A stretch of 64,000 bases of DNA from JAEUPI01 sp044222685 (GTDB taxonomy: Bacteria; Pseudomonadota; Gammaproteobacteria; Burkholderiales; Burkholderiaceae_C): contig JBGAMU010000003.1 in assembly GCA_044222685.1 (NCBI GenBank), positions 1-64,000 on the forward strand. The letters are read 5' to 3'. A program made the translations under genes and the position numbers. This document shows positions 8,270 to 15,725 of the stretch, piece by piece; position 1 is the stretch's first letter, and the number at the start of each line of letters is the position of its first letter. The notes under the pieces are model-generated. The model was not told where the DNA came from, ran no database searches, and saw only the letters and a list, made by a program, of their open reading frames with translations.

Positions 8270-8484
8270 TCGTCGCCGGCGGGCTCGGGGTCGCGGATCT
8301 GGCACAGCAGGTCCTCGGCCAGCTGTTCGTTCTCGGCGAACATCACCTTGATGCGGACGTCGGCCACGCCGGCCTGTGCACTGCGCAGCGCCTTGGCGTG
8401 CACCGAGGCGTCCCGGAAGCCGGCAAACTCGGCCAGCTTGCGGATCTGGGCGAACGGGCGAACGCTGAAGACGTAGTACGGCAT
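8266..8484 (-). CDS. Small uncharacterised protein (72 aa)
   Basis: A 72-residue cytoplasmic protein (MPYYVFSVRPFAQIRKL start, acidic C-terminus DPEPAGDE). It starts 16 bases after the S24-like gene and shares a GTGA overlap with the next gene, so it is very likely translated as part of the operon. Residues 5-60 look like one beta strand followed by two amphipathic helices (FAQIRKLAEF, AKALRSAQAGV) and a strand (DVRIKVMFAEN). I do not recognise the family. Its position between translation-coupled genes is the main reason to accept it. Confidence 0.68.
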   Translation of the reverse strand: MPYYVFSVRPFAQIRKLAEFAGFRDASVHAKALRSAQAGVADVRIKVMFAENEQLAEDLLCQIRDPEPAGDE

Positions 8485-8500
8485 GTCGCGAGTACCGCTC

Positions 8501-8827
8501 TCAGATATAACGCTTGGCGAGCCGGCGCCGGCCGGGCACGGACTTCTGGATCACGACGCCCTGCACGGCCGACAGGTCGGGCAATGTCGCCTCACCGTGG
8601 CCGCCTTGCAGCGCACGCAGGCGCCAGACGCCGGCGTCATGGACGAGTTGGCGCAAAGTCCACTCGCCGTCCAGTCGGGCCAGCACGAAGCTGCCGTCGT
8701 GCACGGCGCCACCGGGCTCGACGATGACGATCTCGCCATGCAGGAACTCCGGCGCCATGCTGTCGCCGAGCACGCGCAGCGCAAACACCTCGCCGCCTTC
8801 GCAGCCGACGTCCGGCGGCGCCGTCAT
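8501..8827 (-). CDS. S24/LexA-like domain protein without DNA-binding domain
   Basis: A 108-residue protein consisting only of an S24/LexA-type domain: Ser23 in VLGDSMAPEF is the usual nucleophile, followed by GEIVIVEPG and GSFVLARLDGEWTLRQL. At the place where LexA and UmuD have the catalytic lysine (TVKRL in LexA) this protein has Arg59. So it probably keeps the fold but may not cleave itself. It has no N-terminal helix-turn-helix. It overlaps the preceding gene by 4 bases (ATGA). A redox- or protein-binding role in the operon is possible but is inference. Confidence 0.75.
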   Translation of the reverse strand: MTAPPDVGCEGGEVFALRVLGDSMAPEFLHGEIVIVEPGGAVHDGSFVLARLDGEWTLRQLVHDAGVWRLRALQGGHGEATLPDLSAVQGVVIQKSVPGRRRLAKRYI

Positions 8828-10308
8828 ACGACCTCCGATACAACCTGTGCCGCCGGCACGCCGGCATCGAGCAGCGCGGTGCCTAGCGCGTCGACGAAGG
8901 CCGGCGGCCCCGCCAGATAGAAATCGCAGTCGATGTCGAACAGGTCGGCGCGCATCGCCGCGGCCATCTGGCGCGCGCCCGCGGCCGGGCTGCCGTCGCT
9001 GAACAGCGCGTACTCGAACGGATCGAGCGCCTCCGACCACGCACGGCACTGGTTGGCCTGGAAGTGCCCGTCGCTGCGCGTGACCAGCCAGAACAGCGAC
9101 AGCGACGGCGCGGTGTCCAGCGACAACGCATGCTCGATCAGGCTCTTCACCGGCGCAAACCCGGTGTCGCAGGCCGCGAACACCAGCGGGTGCGTGCTGT
9201 CGGCGAGCACGAAGCGCCCGTTCGGGCCCCACAGGCTGACCGTATCGCCGACCTTCAGTGTGCCGTCGAAGACTTGCCGCGCGAGTGCGTTGCCGTCCTC
9301 GCGCGCGACGAAGAAATGCAGGTTGCGGTCATCGCAGGGACAGCTGGCCACGGCGTAAGTGGCACGGATGTCGTCGCCCGCGGTGTCGGCCGAGCCGACA
9401 CGACCGAGCATGACCGACTGCCCGGCCAGGAAACGCAGACGGTGACTGCGCGGCGTCTGCAGATGCAACAGCCGCGTGTCGGGTGCCAGCTCGCGCACGG
9501 CGCGGACCGAGGTGACGATCTGCTGCGGCGCGATGTCGTCGGGCCCCTGCGCCTCCAGCGTCTCGAGCGTGATCTCGCTGCTGGCCGCCGTGTGCGCGCA
9601 GGCCAGCGTGTAGCCCTGCTGCTTCTCGGCTTCCGACAGCGGGTAGTCGAACGGCATCACCCTGGTCACGGCGCCCGAGATCACGCGCACCTTGCACATG
9701 CCGCAGGTGCCGTTGCCGCAGCCGTAGTTGAGCTTCATGCCGGCCCGCAGTCCCGCCTGCAGCAGCGTGTCGTGCCCTTCGATGGCGAACTGATGCCCGC
9801 TCGGCCGCAGGGTGACCTGCGCCGACACCACTTTCAACATGTCGTCCATGACGTCCAGCAGATCGACCGATTCCGTGGCCAGTGCCCGCGCCAGCCCGTC
9901 GTTCAGCTGGCGTTGCAGTGCGAGCAACCGGGCGTCGTCTCCAGCGCAGACCAGCAGCTCGCGCAGGTGTTCGCGCAGCGCGATCACGAGGGCGTGATAA
10001 CGCTGCAGGTGGCGTTGCGCATCGGCCAGCTCCTGGCTCTGGCGAAAGACCCGTTGTGCCAGCACCTCCTGGCTCGGCAGCAGACGCTCCCGCACACGCC
10101 GCCCGAAGGCCTCGTCCTTGATGTGCGTGACGCGCTCGAGCATGCCGGTGTGCTCGAGCTGCGTCTGCGGGTACAACCGGAGCAAGGTCTCGGTCGACAC
10201 CAGGCCGTCGTGCAGATCGATCTCGCCGGAGCGCACGCGCTGCTGCAGCACGCCGCGCGGCACGCCCACCAGCTGCGCGGCACGCCAGACCGTCAGCCAT
10301 TGCGCCAC
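8824..10308 (-). CDS. HTH-like / [2Fe-2S] ferredoxin / FAD-NAD(P)H reductase fusion
   Basis: A 494-residue, three-part protein. Residues 1-45 (WLTVWRAAQLVGVPRGVLQ) resemble a MerR/excisionase-type helix-turn-helix. Residues 55-160 are helical and probably coiled-coil. Residues about 163-252 are a plant-type ferredoxin with Cys197, Cys202, Cys205 (YGCGNGTCGMCKVR) and Cys237 (LACAHT). Residues 265-494 are a ferredoxin-reductase module with a flavin motif and the nucleotide-binding FAACDTGFAPVKSLIEH. It should move electrons from NAD(P)H through FAD to the iron-sulfur cluster. It overlaps the TauD-type gene by 16 bases, so it may be its electron donor, although TauD-type enzymes normally need none. 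Confidence 0.82.
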   Translation of the reverse strand: MAQWLTVWRAAQLVGVPRGVLQQRVRSGEIDLHDGLVSTETLLRLYPQTQLEHTGMLERVTHIKDEAFGRRVRERLLPSQEVLAQRVFRQSQELADAQRHLQRYHALVIALREHLRELLVCAGDDARLLALQRQLNDGLARALATESVDLLDVMDDMLKVVSAQVTLRPSGHQFAIEGHDTLLQAGLRAGMKLNYGCGNGTCGMCKVRVISGAVTRVMPFDYPLSEAEKQQGYTLACAHTAASSEITLETLEAQGPDDIAPQQIVTSVRAVRELAPDTRLLHLQTPRSHRLRFLAGQSVMLGRVGSADTAGDDIRATYAVASCPCDDRNLHFFVAREDGNALARQVFDGTLKVGDTVSLWGPNGRFVLADSTHPLVFAACDTGFAPVKSLIEHALSLDTAPSLSLFWLVTRSDGHFQANQCRAWSEALDPFEYALFSDGSPAAGARQMAAAMRADLFDIDCDFYLAGPPAFVDALGTALLDAGVPAAQVVSEVV

Positions 10309-11249
10309 GCGGCCTCCGGCGCTGCGATGCGATCGATGAAGCGCGCACGGTACAGCAGCCGCGGTGCGGCCGGGTCGTCGCTGAAGGCGCTGCGGTCGTG
10401 CAGCACGTTGTTGGCGACGAGCCCCATGCCGGCGTCCAGGCGAATCCGCAGCACGAACGGGTTGTCGCCGCCAAGCAGCCGCTCGAGGAAGGCCACGGCC
10501 TGCTGCGTGAGCGGATCATCCTTCCAGACGATGCTGCGCGTGCGCGCCGTGTAGCGCATGTGCAGCGCGCCATCGCCTGAGTCGACCGAGAAGACGGGAC
10601 CGGCTTGCGCCTCGCGCGCAACGCCCGTGGCGTCCTCGCGGCCGGGAATCGTCATCGCGTCGACGGCCATCAGCGCGCGCAAGCCCTGCGGCGAGGCGTC
10701 GCGCAGCGCGATGTAGGCCAGCTCGTGGTCGAGCAGCGCGTTGACGCCGCCATGACGGGCCGGCCGCACGCAATGCAGCACCATCGCGCGGATGCGCCGG
10801 GCCTCGGGATGGTAGTAGCCGTCGGTGTGCCAGCGGATCGCGCGGTCGGTATACGGGATGAAGCTGCCGCGCCCGTCATGTCCACTCTCTGCACCGGCAG
10901 GCGGCGGGCTGACGGTGATGCTCGAGATGCCGTCCTCGTCGGCGAGCCAGTTGGCATCGAGCCGCGACAGGCCGAGCTGCTCGCCGACCGCGCGCGCACT
11001 CGCCTTGTCGGTTGCGATCCGCCGGCTGCGGTAGATGGCCATGTTGGAGCGTGCACAGCGCTGCAGCAGCGCCTCGCGCTCGATGGGCGTGAGCGCCGCG
11101 GGATCGGCCACGTCGACGATCAGCTCCTCGACGCAGCGCGCGCGCAGCGTCAGCTTGGCGGCCCGCCAGCGCCGGTAGGCGTCGTCGTCATCGAGGTCGA
11201 ACGGCGTGCCCCGCGCTACGGCGGGGGCGAGTGCAGAAGCCACGGGCAT
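10293..11249 (-). CDS. TauD/TfdA-family Fe(II)/2-oxoglutarate-type dioxygenase
   Basis: A 318-residue cytoplasmic protein with the facial triad expected for the TauD/TfdA fold: His and Asp in IRWHTDGYYHP, and the distal His in NNVLHDRSAF, followed by an arginine-rich RLLYRARF near the C-terminus where 2-oxoglutarate is normally bound. The substrate is unknown; family members include taurine dioxygenase and gamma-butyrobetaine-type hydroxylases. It lies 4 bases after the 210-residue helical protein gene and overlaps the ferredoxin reductase gene by 16 bases. A taurine role is unlikely because no taurine transporter is present. Confidence 0.83.
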   Translation of the reverse strand: MPVASALAPAVARGTPFDLDDDDAYRRWRAAKLTLRARCVEELIVDVADPAALTPIEREALLQRCARSNMAIYRSRRIATDKASARAVGEQLGLSRLDANWLADEDGISSITVSPPPAGAESGHDGRGSFIPYTDRAIRWHTDGYYHPEARRIRAMVLHCVRPARHGGVNALLDHELAYIALRDASPQGLRALMAVDAMTIPGREDATGVAREAQAGPVFSVDSGDGALHMRYTARTRSIVWKDDPLTQQAVAFLERLLGGDNPFVLRIRLDAGMGLVANNVLHDRSAFSDDPAAPRLLYRARFIDRIAAPEAAWRNG

Positions 11250-11253
11250 GGCG

Positions 11254-11886
11254 TCAGTCTCCGGTCACCGTCGTGCGACGCTTTGCGCGCGGCGCGTCGG
11301 ACAGCAGATTGCGCATCGCGCCCTGGATGATGTCGACCACCTCGGGCGCCTCGGTGGCCATCACCTGGTCGAGCACCCAGCGCCGGTCCTTCTCCGGCAG
11401 CGTCGGCTCGACCCGATGGCCCAGGTAGCGCAGGAAGGCGAAGTCCGGGGCGAAGCCAAGGTCGGCGTGCTGCGGATCGGCGCCGAACTCGGCGTAGTGC
11501 GGCGTCACCTCGTTGACCAGGTCGATGAAGGCATCGGCCGGGTTCGGGGCGCCCGCGCGTCGCCCGAGCAGGTCGAGTTCGTTGTCGGCCAGCGTGGATG
11601 CCACATGGCGCACCAGCGCCGCCGTGAACGCCTCGCGCCCGGCCGCGTCCATGCGGGCGTAGGCGATGCGGTCGGTCAGCGCGATGGCGAACACCAGCAC
11701 TTCGCGCAGGAAGTCGAAGTAGGGCTCGCCGGCATCGATGTCGAACTCGGCGCCGCGCATGCGCTTGAGCATCTGGTGCGCCGTGCGCCAGACGATGAAC
11801 GCCATCGCACCGGCCTGCTGCTCGGGCGAGCGCACCACGCCGGCCTTGAACCAGTGGCTCTTGATGCGCAGGGCAGGCGGCTTCAT
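11254..11886 (-). CDS. Uncharacterised helical cytoplasmic protein (210 aa)
   Basis: 210 residues, almost entirely predicted helix, with no signal peptide, membrane segment or recognisable motif. It begins MKPPALRIKSHWFKAG and has a basic tail (RAKRRTTVTGD). Several acidic/aromatic stretches (GEPYFDFLREVLVFAIALTD, DLVNEVTPHYAEFG) look like a helical bundle with a buried core. I do not recognise it. It sits 37 bases after the DsrC-like gene and 4 bases before the dioxygenase gene, so it belongs to the operon. No function is proposed. Confidence 0.7.
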   Translation of the reverse strand: MKPPALRIKSHWFKAGVVRSPEQQAGAMAFIVWRTAHQMLKRMRGAEFDIDAGEPYFDFLREVLVFAIALTDRIAYARMDAAGREAFTAALVRHVASTLADNELDLLGRRAGAPNPADAFIDLVNEVTPHYAEFGADPQHADLGFAPDFAFLRYLGHRVEPTLPEKDRRWVLDQVMATEAPEVVDIIQGAMRNLLSDAPRAKRRTTVTGD

Positions 11887-11923
11887 GGGTGGCGATCGCA
11901 GCGTTGCGTGCACGGCCACGGCA

Positions 11924-12253
11924 TCAATATCCGCCCTTGCCCAGGGGCTGCGGCAGGCCCGCCACCTTGGCGCCCTGCTTGGCCGGCCCGATGGGGAACA
12001 GCTCGTACAGCGACTTGCTGTCGCAGCCCGGCAGCACGTCGGCCAGGCCCTTGAGCAGGTTGCGGAAGTTCGGCGTATGGCCGTGCTCGCGATACTCGTC
12101 GCGCAGGTAGGCCACAACCTTCCAGTGGGCCTCGGTCAGCTCGATGCCCTCGGCTGCCGCGATGACGCGCACGACTTCGTCGCCGTAGTCGGGCTCCAGC
12201 AGGTAGCCCTGATCGTCGGTCTCGAGTTCCACTGCGTTGACCATGTATCCCAT
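11924..12253 (-). CDS. DsrC/TusE-family paralogue lacking both redox cysteines
   Basis: A 109-residue DsrC-fold protein. The family core is clear: DDQGYLLEPDYGDEV, LTEAHWKVVAYLRDEYREHG and SLYELFPIGPAKQG. True DsrC has two C-terminal cysteines, in KQACKIAGLPKPTGCV here in the dsr operon. In this paralogue the first is Ala95 (KQGAKVAGL) and the C-terminal arm ends GKGGY. It therefore cannot carry sulfur as a DsrC trisulfide. Cysteine-less family members have been proposed to be regulatory. It lies 31 bases after the Cas6-like gene. A start at the in-frame Met4 is also possible. Confidence 0.88.
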   Translation of the reverse strand: MGYMVNAVELETDDQGYLLEPDYGDEVVRVIAAAEGIELTEAHWKVVAYLRDEYREHGHTPNFRNLLKGLADVLPGCDSKSLYELFPIGPAKQGAKVAGLPQPLGKGGY

Positions 12254-12284
12254 CGCTCATCGTCTCCTGTGCAGATCGTCGGCC

Positions 12285-12893
12285 TCAGGCGCGCAGCGCC
12301 GCCGCCGACCGGTGTGGAACGAAGACGCCGCAGCCGAGGCGCCGATGGCGCCCGAGCCCGGCCTCGAGCACCCGCATCGAATCGGCCGGCGAGAGCCCGT
12401 CGACCATCAGGCTGAAGCCGGTCAGGCCCGCGGCATCCAGCGTCACGACGCCCCGGCGGCCGCAGATCGCACGGCCACTGACCTCGAGCGCCTGCAGTTC
12501 GCGCTCGATGCTGGACTGGAAGAGCAGCTCGTCATCCTCGCAGGTGGTCACGAGGTGTGCGTACAGCGTGCCATGTGGCAGCAGCTCGCGCGGCGTGCCG
12601 CGGCCCAGCTGCACGCCGTACCCGGCGACGTCCAGCGTCGCCCCGTCCAGCGGCGACAGCGCAGCTACCTGATCGCGCTGCACGCGCAGCGTCAGGCGCG
12701 TCCGCTGGGACAGCAAGACCGCGCGGCCGATGCCGGCGACCAGGTTGATGCAGTGCACGCCCATCCGCGGCCATTCGGACAGCCCCGGCACCACCCGCTC
12801 CAGCGCTTCGGCCAGTGCCTGCCGATGATCACGCGGCAGCTCGACACCCGCCAGCGGATAGACCACATCCACCATCGCGGCGGCGAGGGTCAT
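12285..12893 (-). CDS. Cas6/Cmx6-like RNA endonuclease-fold protein
   Basis: 202 residues resembling the Cas6 family of subtype I-MYXAN (Cmx6). Family-like features are the N-terminal beta-alpha start (VDVVYPLAGVELPRDHRQAL, with His23 as a candidate catalytic residue), the middle GVHCINLVAGIG and LTLRVQRDQVAAL segments, and the C-terminal glycine-rich loop LGRHRRLGCGVFVP. Cas6 proteins normally bind and cut CRISPR RNA repeats. No CRISPR array and no other cas gene is present here. It lies 4 bases after the 71-residue protein gene and before the DsrC paralogue. The family call comes from motif reading only; its substrate is unknown. Confidence 0.68.
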   Translation of the reverse strand: MTLAAAMVDVVYPLAGVELPRDHRQALAEALERVVPGLSEWPRMGVHCINLVAGIGRAVLLSQRTRLTLRVQRDQVAALSPLDGATLDVAGYGVQLGRGTPRELLPHGTLYAHLVTTCEDDELLFQSSIERELQALEVSGRAICGRRGVVTLDAAGLTGFSLMVDGLSPADSMRVLEAGLGRHRRLGCGVFVPHRSAAALRA

Positions 12894-12897
12894 GGCG

Positions 12898-13113
12898 TCA
12901 GCTCTCGGGTTGCGCCTGGGCCCAGTGAAGCAAGGCCTCGCCCCAGGCACGGGCTGTTTGCGGATCGACGTCGAACACGGTGAAGCGGCTGTTCTCGCGG
13001 ATGCGGGTGCGCAGCATCCGCATGCCGCCGGCGTCGTGCTCGAGTTGCTGCAGTTCGATCTCCTGGCCGCCCAACGGCACGCGCAGCTTGGCAAGGGATG
13101 TCAGGCGCGTCAT
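12898..13113 (-). CDS. Small uncharacterised protein (71 aa), first gene of the operon
   Basis: 71 residues starting MTRLTSLAKLRVPLGG, with a good ribosome site (GGAG about 7 bases upstream). The sequence suggests a small alpha/beta domain: strands around VPLGGQEIELQQLEHD, MRMLRTRIRENSRFTVFDVD, and a C-terminal helix (PQTARAWGEALLHWAQAQ). I do not recognise it. It is divergent from dsrA, with 221 bases between the starts, and is followed after 4 bases by the Cas6-like gene. An ATG 21 bases upstream is in frame but lacks a ribosome site. Confidence 0.7.
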   Translation of the reverse strand: MTRLTSLAKLRVPLGGQEIELQQLEHDAGGMRMLRTRIRENSRFTVFDVDPQTARAWGEALLHWAQAQPES

Positions 13114-13334
13114 TCGTTGCTCCGGATGCGGCATTGAGCGCGGCGGCTCGGAGGGCGTCCATACCCGGTACGGGTGAGCGGCGCATAGCCCATCCGGGTA
13201 GTGGCGACGCGAGGCATCCGGTCTATCGTTGCCGGGCCGCAAAGGTGACGGTGCGCAGGGTGAGCCGGCAGGTCCTTGCCACTGGTTTTCCCGGATGCAT
13301 CGACGCGCACCGACGCAAGACAGGAGACAAGCGC
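13114..13334. promoter_or_regulatory. Divergent control region between the nine-gene operon and dsrA
   Basis: This 221-bp gap must hold both promoters. It contains two GGGTA-type elements. At 13162-13176 the arms TACCCG and CGGGT face each other with a 3-base gap. At 13184-13203, CATAGCCCATCCGGGTAGTG matches 15 of 20 positions of the perfect palindrome upstream of soeA (38879-38898). A dsrA ribosome site AGGAGA lies at 13322-13327. I do not see a confident -35/-10 pair, which would fit activator-dependent promoters. Confidence 0.55.
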
Positions 13335-14630
13335 ATGGCCAAGAAACCGCACGCCACACCGATGCTGGACGAGCTGGAGAGCGGCCCCTGGCCCAGCTTC
13401 GTCACCGGCCTGAAGCGCCTGGCCAAGGACAAGGACTACATGGTCGACCTGATGGGTCAGCTGGAGACGTCCTACCGCACGAAGAAGGGCTACTGGAAGG
13501 GCGGCACCGTCGGCGTGATGGGCTACGGCGGCGGCGTGATTCCACGCTTCACCGAGCTGAAGGACGAGTCCGGCAAGCCGGTCTTCCCCGACGCGGCGGA
13601 GTTCCACACGCTGCGCGTGCAGCCGCCCGCCGGCATGCACTACGACACCAAGGTGCTGCGCAAGATGTGCGACATCTGGGAGAAGCACGGCTCCGGACTG
13701 ATCGCGTTCCACGGCCAGAGCGGCGACATCATGTTCCAGGGTGCCAAGACCGATAAGGTGCAGGACGCCTTCGACGAGCTGAACGAGCTCGGCTTCGACC
13801 TCGGCGGCGCCGGCCCGGCGGTGCGCACCTCGATGAGCTGCGTCGGCGCCGCGCGCTGCGAGCAGAGCTGCTACGACGAGTCGCGCGCGCACCGGCAGGT
13901 GATCAACACCTTCCTCGACGACATCCACCGCCCGGCGCTGCCCTACAAGTTCAAGTTCAAGTTCAGCGGCTGTCCGAACGACTGCATGAACTCGATCCAG
14001 CGCTCAGACATGGCGGTCATCGGCACTTGGCGCGACAACATGCGCACCGACGAGGCGCTGGCGCGCAAATGGTTCGCCAAGCACGGCATGAACGAGCTGG
14101 TCAACGACGTGATCTCGCGTTGCCCGACCAAGACCATCATGCTGCGGGAGATCAAGGACGTCGCCAAGGGTGATCGCATCTCGAGCGTGCAGATCAGCGA
14201 CACCCACGCGCTGGAGATCGACAACAGCAACTGCGTGCGCTGCATGCACTGCATCAACGTGATGACCGGCGCCCTGGCGCACGGCACCGACACCGGTGCG
14301 ACCATCCTCATCGGCGGCAAGCGGACGTTGAAGATCGGCGACCTGATGGGCACGGTGGTGATGCCCTTCATGCCGCTGAAGACCGACGAGGACTACGACG
14401 CGCTGGTCGAGCTGGCGCAGAAGGTGATCGACTTCTTTGCCGAGAACGCCCTCGAGCACGAGCGCACCGGCGAGATGATCGAGCGCATCGGCCTGGTCAA
14501 CTTCCTCGAAGGCATCGGCGTCGAGATCGACGCCAACATGGTGGCCACGCCGCGCACCAACCCCTACGTTCGCACCGACGGCTGGGACGACGAGGTCGCC
14601 CGCATCCAGGCCAAGAAGGCCGCCGCCTGA
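13335..14630 (+). CDS. dsrA: Reverse dissimilatory sulfite reductase, alpha subunit
   Basis: 431 residues, normal DsrA length. The siroheme/[4Fe-4S] ligands are Cys169 and Cys175 (SMSCVGAARC) with Cys213 and Cys217 (SGCPNDCMN). A ferredoxin insert has Cys300, Cys303 and Cys306 (NSNCVRCMHC). With DsrB it forms the alpha2-beta2 cytoplasmic enzyme. In sulfur oxidisers this enzyme runs in the oxidative direction and releases sulfite from DsrC-bound sulfur. The direction is inferred from the presence of dsrEFH and dsrL. Start at 13335 follows AGGAGA by 7 bases. It is the first gene of the operon, with dsrB 14 bases downstream. Confidence 0.97.
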   Translation: MAKKPHATPMLDELESGPWPSFVTGLKRLAKDKDYMVDLMGQLETSYRTKKGYWKGGTVGVMGYGGGVIPRFTELKDESGKPVFPDAAEFHTLRVQPPAGMHYDTKVLRKMCDIWEKHGSGLIAFHGQSGDIMFQGAKTDKVQDAFDELNELGFDLGGAGPAVRTSMSCVGAARCEQSCYDESRAHRQVINTFLDDIHRPALPYKFKFKFSGCPNDCMNSIQRSDMAVIGTWRDNMRTDEALARKWFAKHGMNELVNDVISRCPTKTIMLREIKDVAKGDRISSVQISDTHALEIDNSNCVRCMHCINVMTGALAHGTDTGATILIGGKRTLKIGDLMGTVVMPFMPLKTDEDYDALVELAQKVIDFFAENALEHERTGEMIERIGLVNFLEGIGVEIDANMVATPRTNPYVRTDGWDDEVARIQAKKAAA

Positions 14631-14644
14631 CCGAGGAACCCGAC

Positions 14645-15715
14645 ATGGCCACGACGCGCGCCCCGATCGAGAGCGGCTGCCCCGACCCCAAGCCGTTCAT
14701 GCATCCCACGTTGCTGAAGAACTACGGCAACTGGAAGTACCACGACCGCCCGCGGCCCGGCGTGCTGCATCACGTGTCGCACAGCGGCGATGAGGTGTGG
14801 ACGGTGCGCGCCGGCACGCAACGGCAGATGGATGTCTACACGATCCGCAAGCTGTGCGACATCGCCGACACCTACGCAGAAGGCCACGTGCGCTTCACGA
14901 TCCGCTCGAACATCGAGTTCATGGTCGCCGACCCCAACAAGGTGGCGCCGCTGATCGAGGCGCTCACCGGCAACGGATTTCCGGTCGGCGGCACCGGCAA
15001 CTCGGTGTCGATGATCGCCCACACGCAGGGCTGGCTGCACTGCGACATCCCCGGCACCGACGCCTCGGGCGCGGTCAAGGCCCTGATGGACGACCTGTAC
15101 GGCGAGTTCATCAAGGAGGAGATGCCCAACCGGGTGCACCTGTCCACCTCGTGCTGCGAGATCAACTGCGGCGGCCAGGCCGACATCGCGATCATCATCC
15201 AGCACACCAAGCCGCCGAAGATCAACCACGACCTGGTGGCCAACGTCTGCGAGCGGCCCGCGGTGGTGGCGCGCTGCCCGGTGGCGGCGATCCGGCCGGC
15301 GCTGGTCAACGGCAAGCCGAGCCTCGAGGTCGACGAGAAGAAGTGCATCTGCTGCGGCGCCTGCTACCCGCCGTGCCCGCCGATGCAGATCAACGACCCC
15401 GAGCACTCCAAGCTGGCGATCTGGGTCGGCGGCAAGAACAGCAACGCGCGCGGCAAGCCCACCTTCATGAAGATGGTGGCCTCGGGCCTGCCCAACAACC
15501 CGCCGCGCTGGCCCGAGGTGTCGGCCATCGTCAGGAAGATCCTCTACACCTACAAGGAAGACGCCCGCCCGTGGGAGCGTGTGTCCGACTGGGTCGAGCG
15601 CATCGGCTGGCCGCGTTTCTTCGAGAAGTGCGACCTGCCGTTCACCAAGTACCTGATCGACGACTGGCGCGGTTCGCGGGCCAACCTGAACGCGTCGACC
15701 CATATCCGCTTCTAG
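14645..15715 (+). CDS. dsrB: Reverse dissimilatory sulfite reductase, beta subunit
   Basis: 356 residues. The siroheme/cluster cysteines are in LSTSCCEINCGGQAD and in CERPAVVARCPVAA. A ferredoxin domain follows near residue 240 (KKCICCGACYPPCPPMQ). It pairs with DsrA, and the catalytically active siroheme of the enzyme sits in DsrB at the end of the DsrC-docking channel, as known from structures of the reductive enzyme. It starts 14 bases after dsrA and ends 10 bases before dsrE. Confidence 0.97.
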   Translation: MATTRAPIESGCPDPKPFMHPTLLKNYGNWKYHDRPRPGVLHHVSHSGDEVWTVRAGTQRQMDVYTIRKLCDIADTYAEGHVRFTIRSNIEFMVADPNKVAPLIEALTGNGFPVGGTGNSVSMIAHTQGWLHCDIPGTDASGAVKALMDDLYGEFIKEEMPNRVHLSTSCCEINCGGQADIAIIIQHTKPPKINHDLVANVCERPAVVARCPVAAIRPALVNGKPSLEVDEKKCICCGACYPPCPPMQINDPEHSKLAIWVGGKNSNARGKPTFMKMVASGLPNNPPRWPEVSAIVRKILYTYKEDARPWERVSDWVERIGWPRFFEKCDLPFTKYLIDDWRGSRANLNASTHIRF

Positions 15716-15725
15716 GCCACGCGCG

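Noticed and set aside
13110..13928. Long minus-strand open frame opposite dsrA
   Set aside because: It is antisense to a gene with conserved cluster cysteines, has a histidine/valine-rich composition typical of shadow frames, and no motif.
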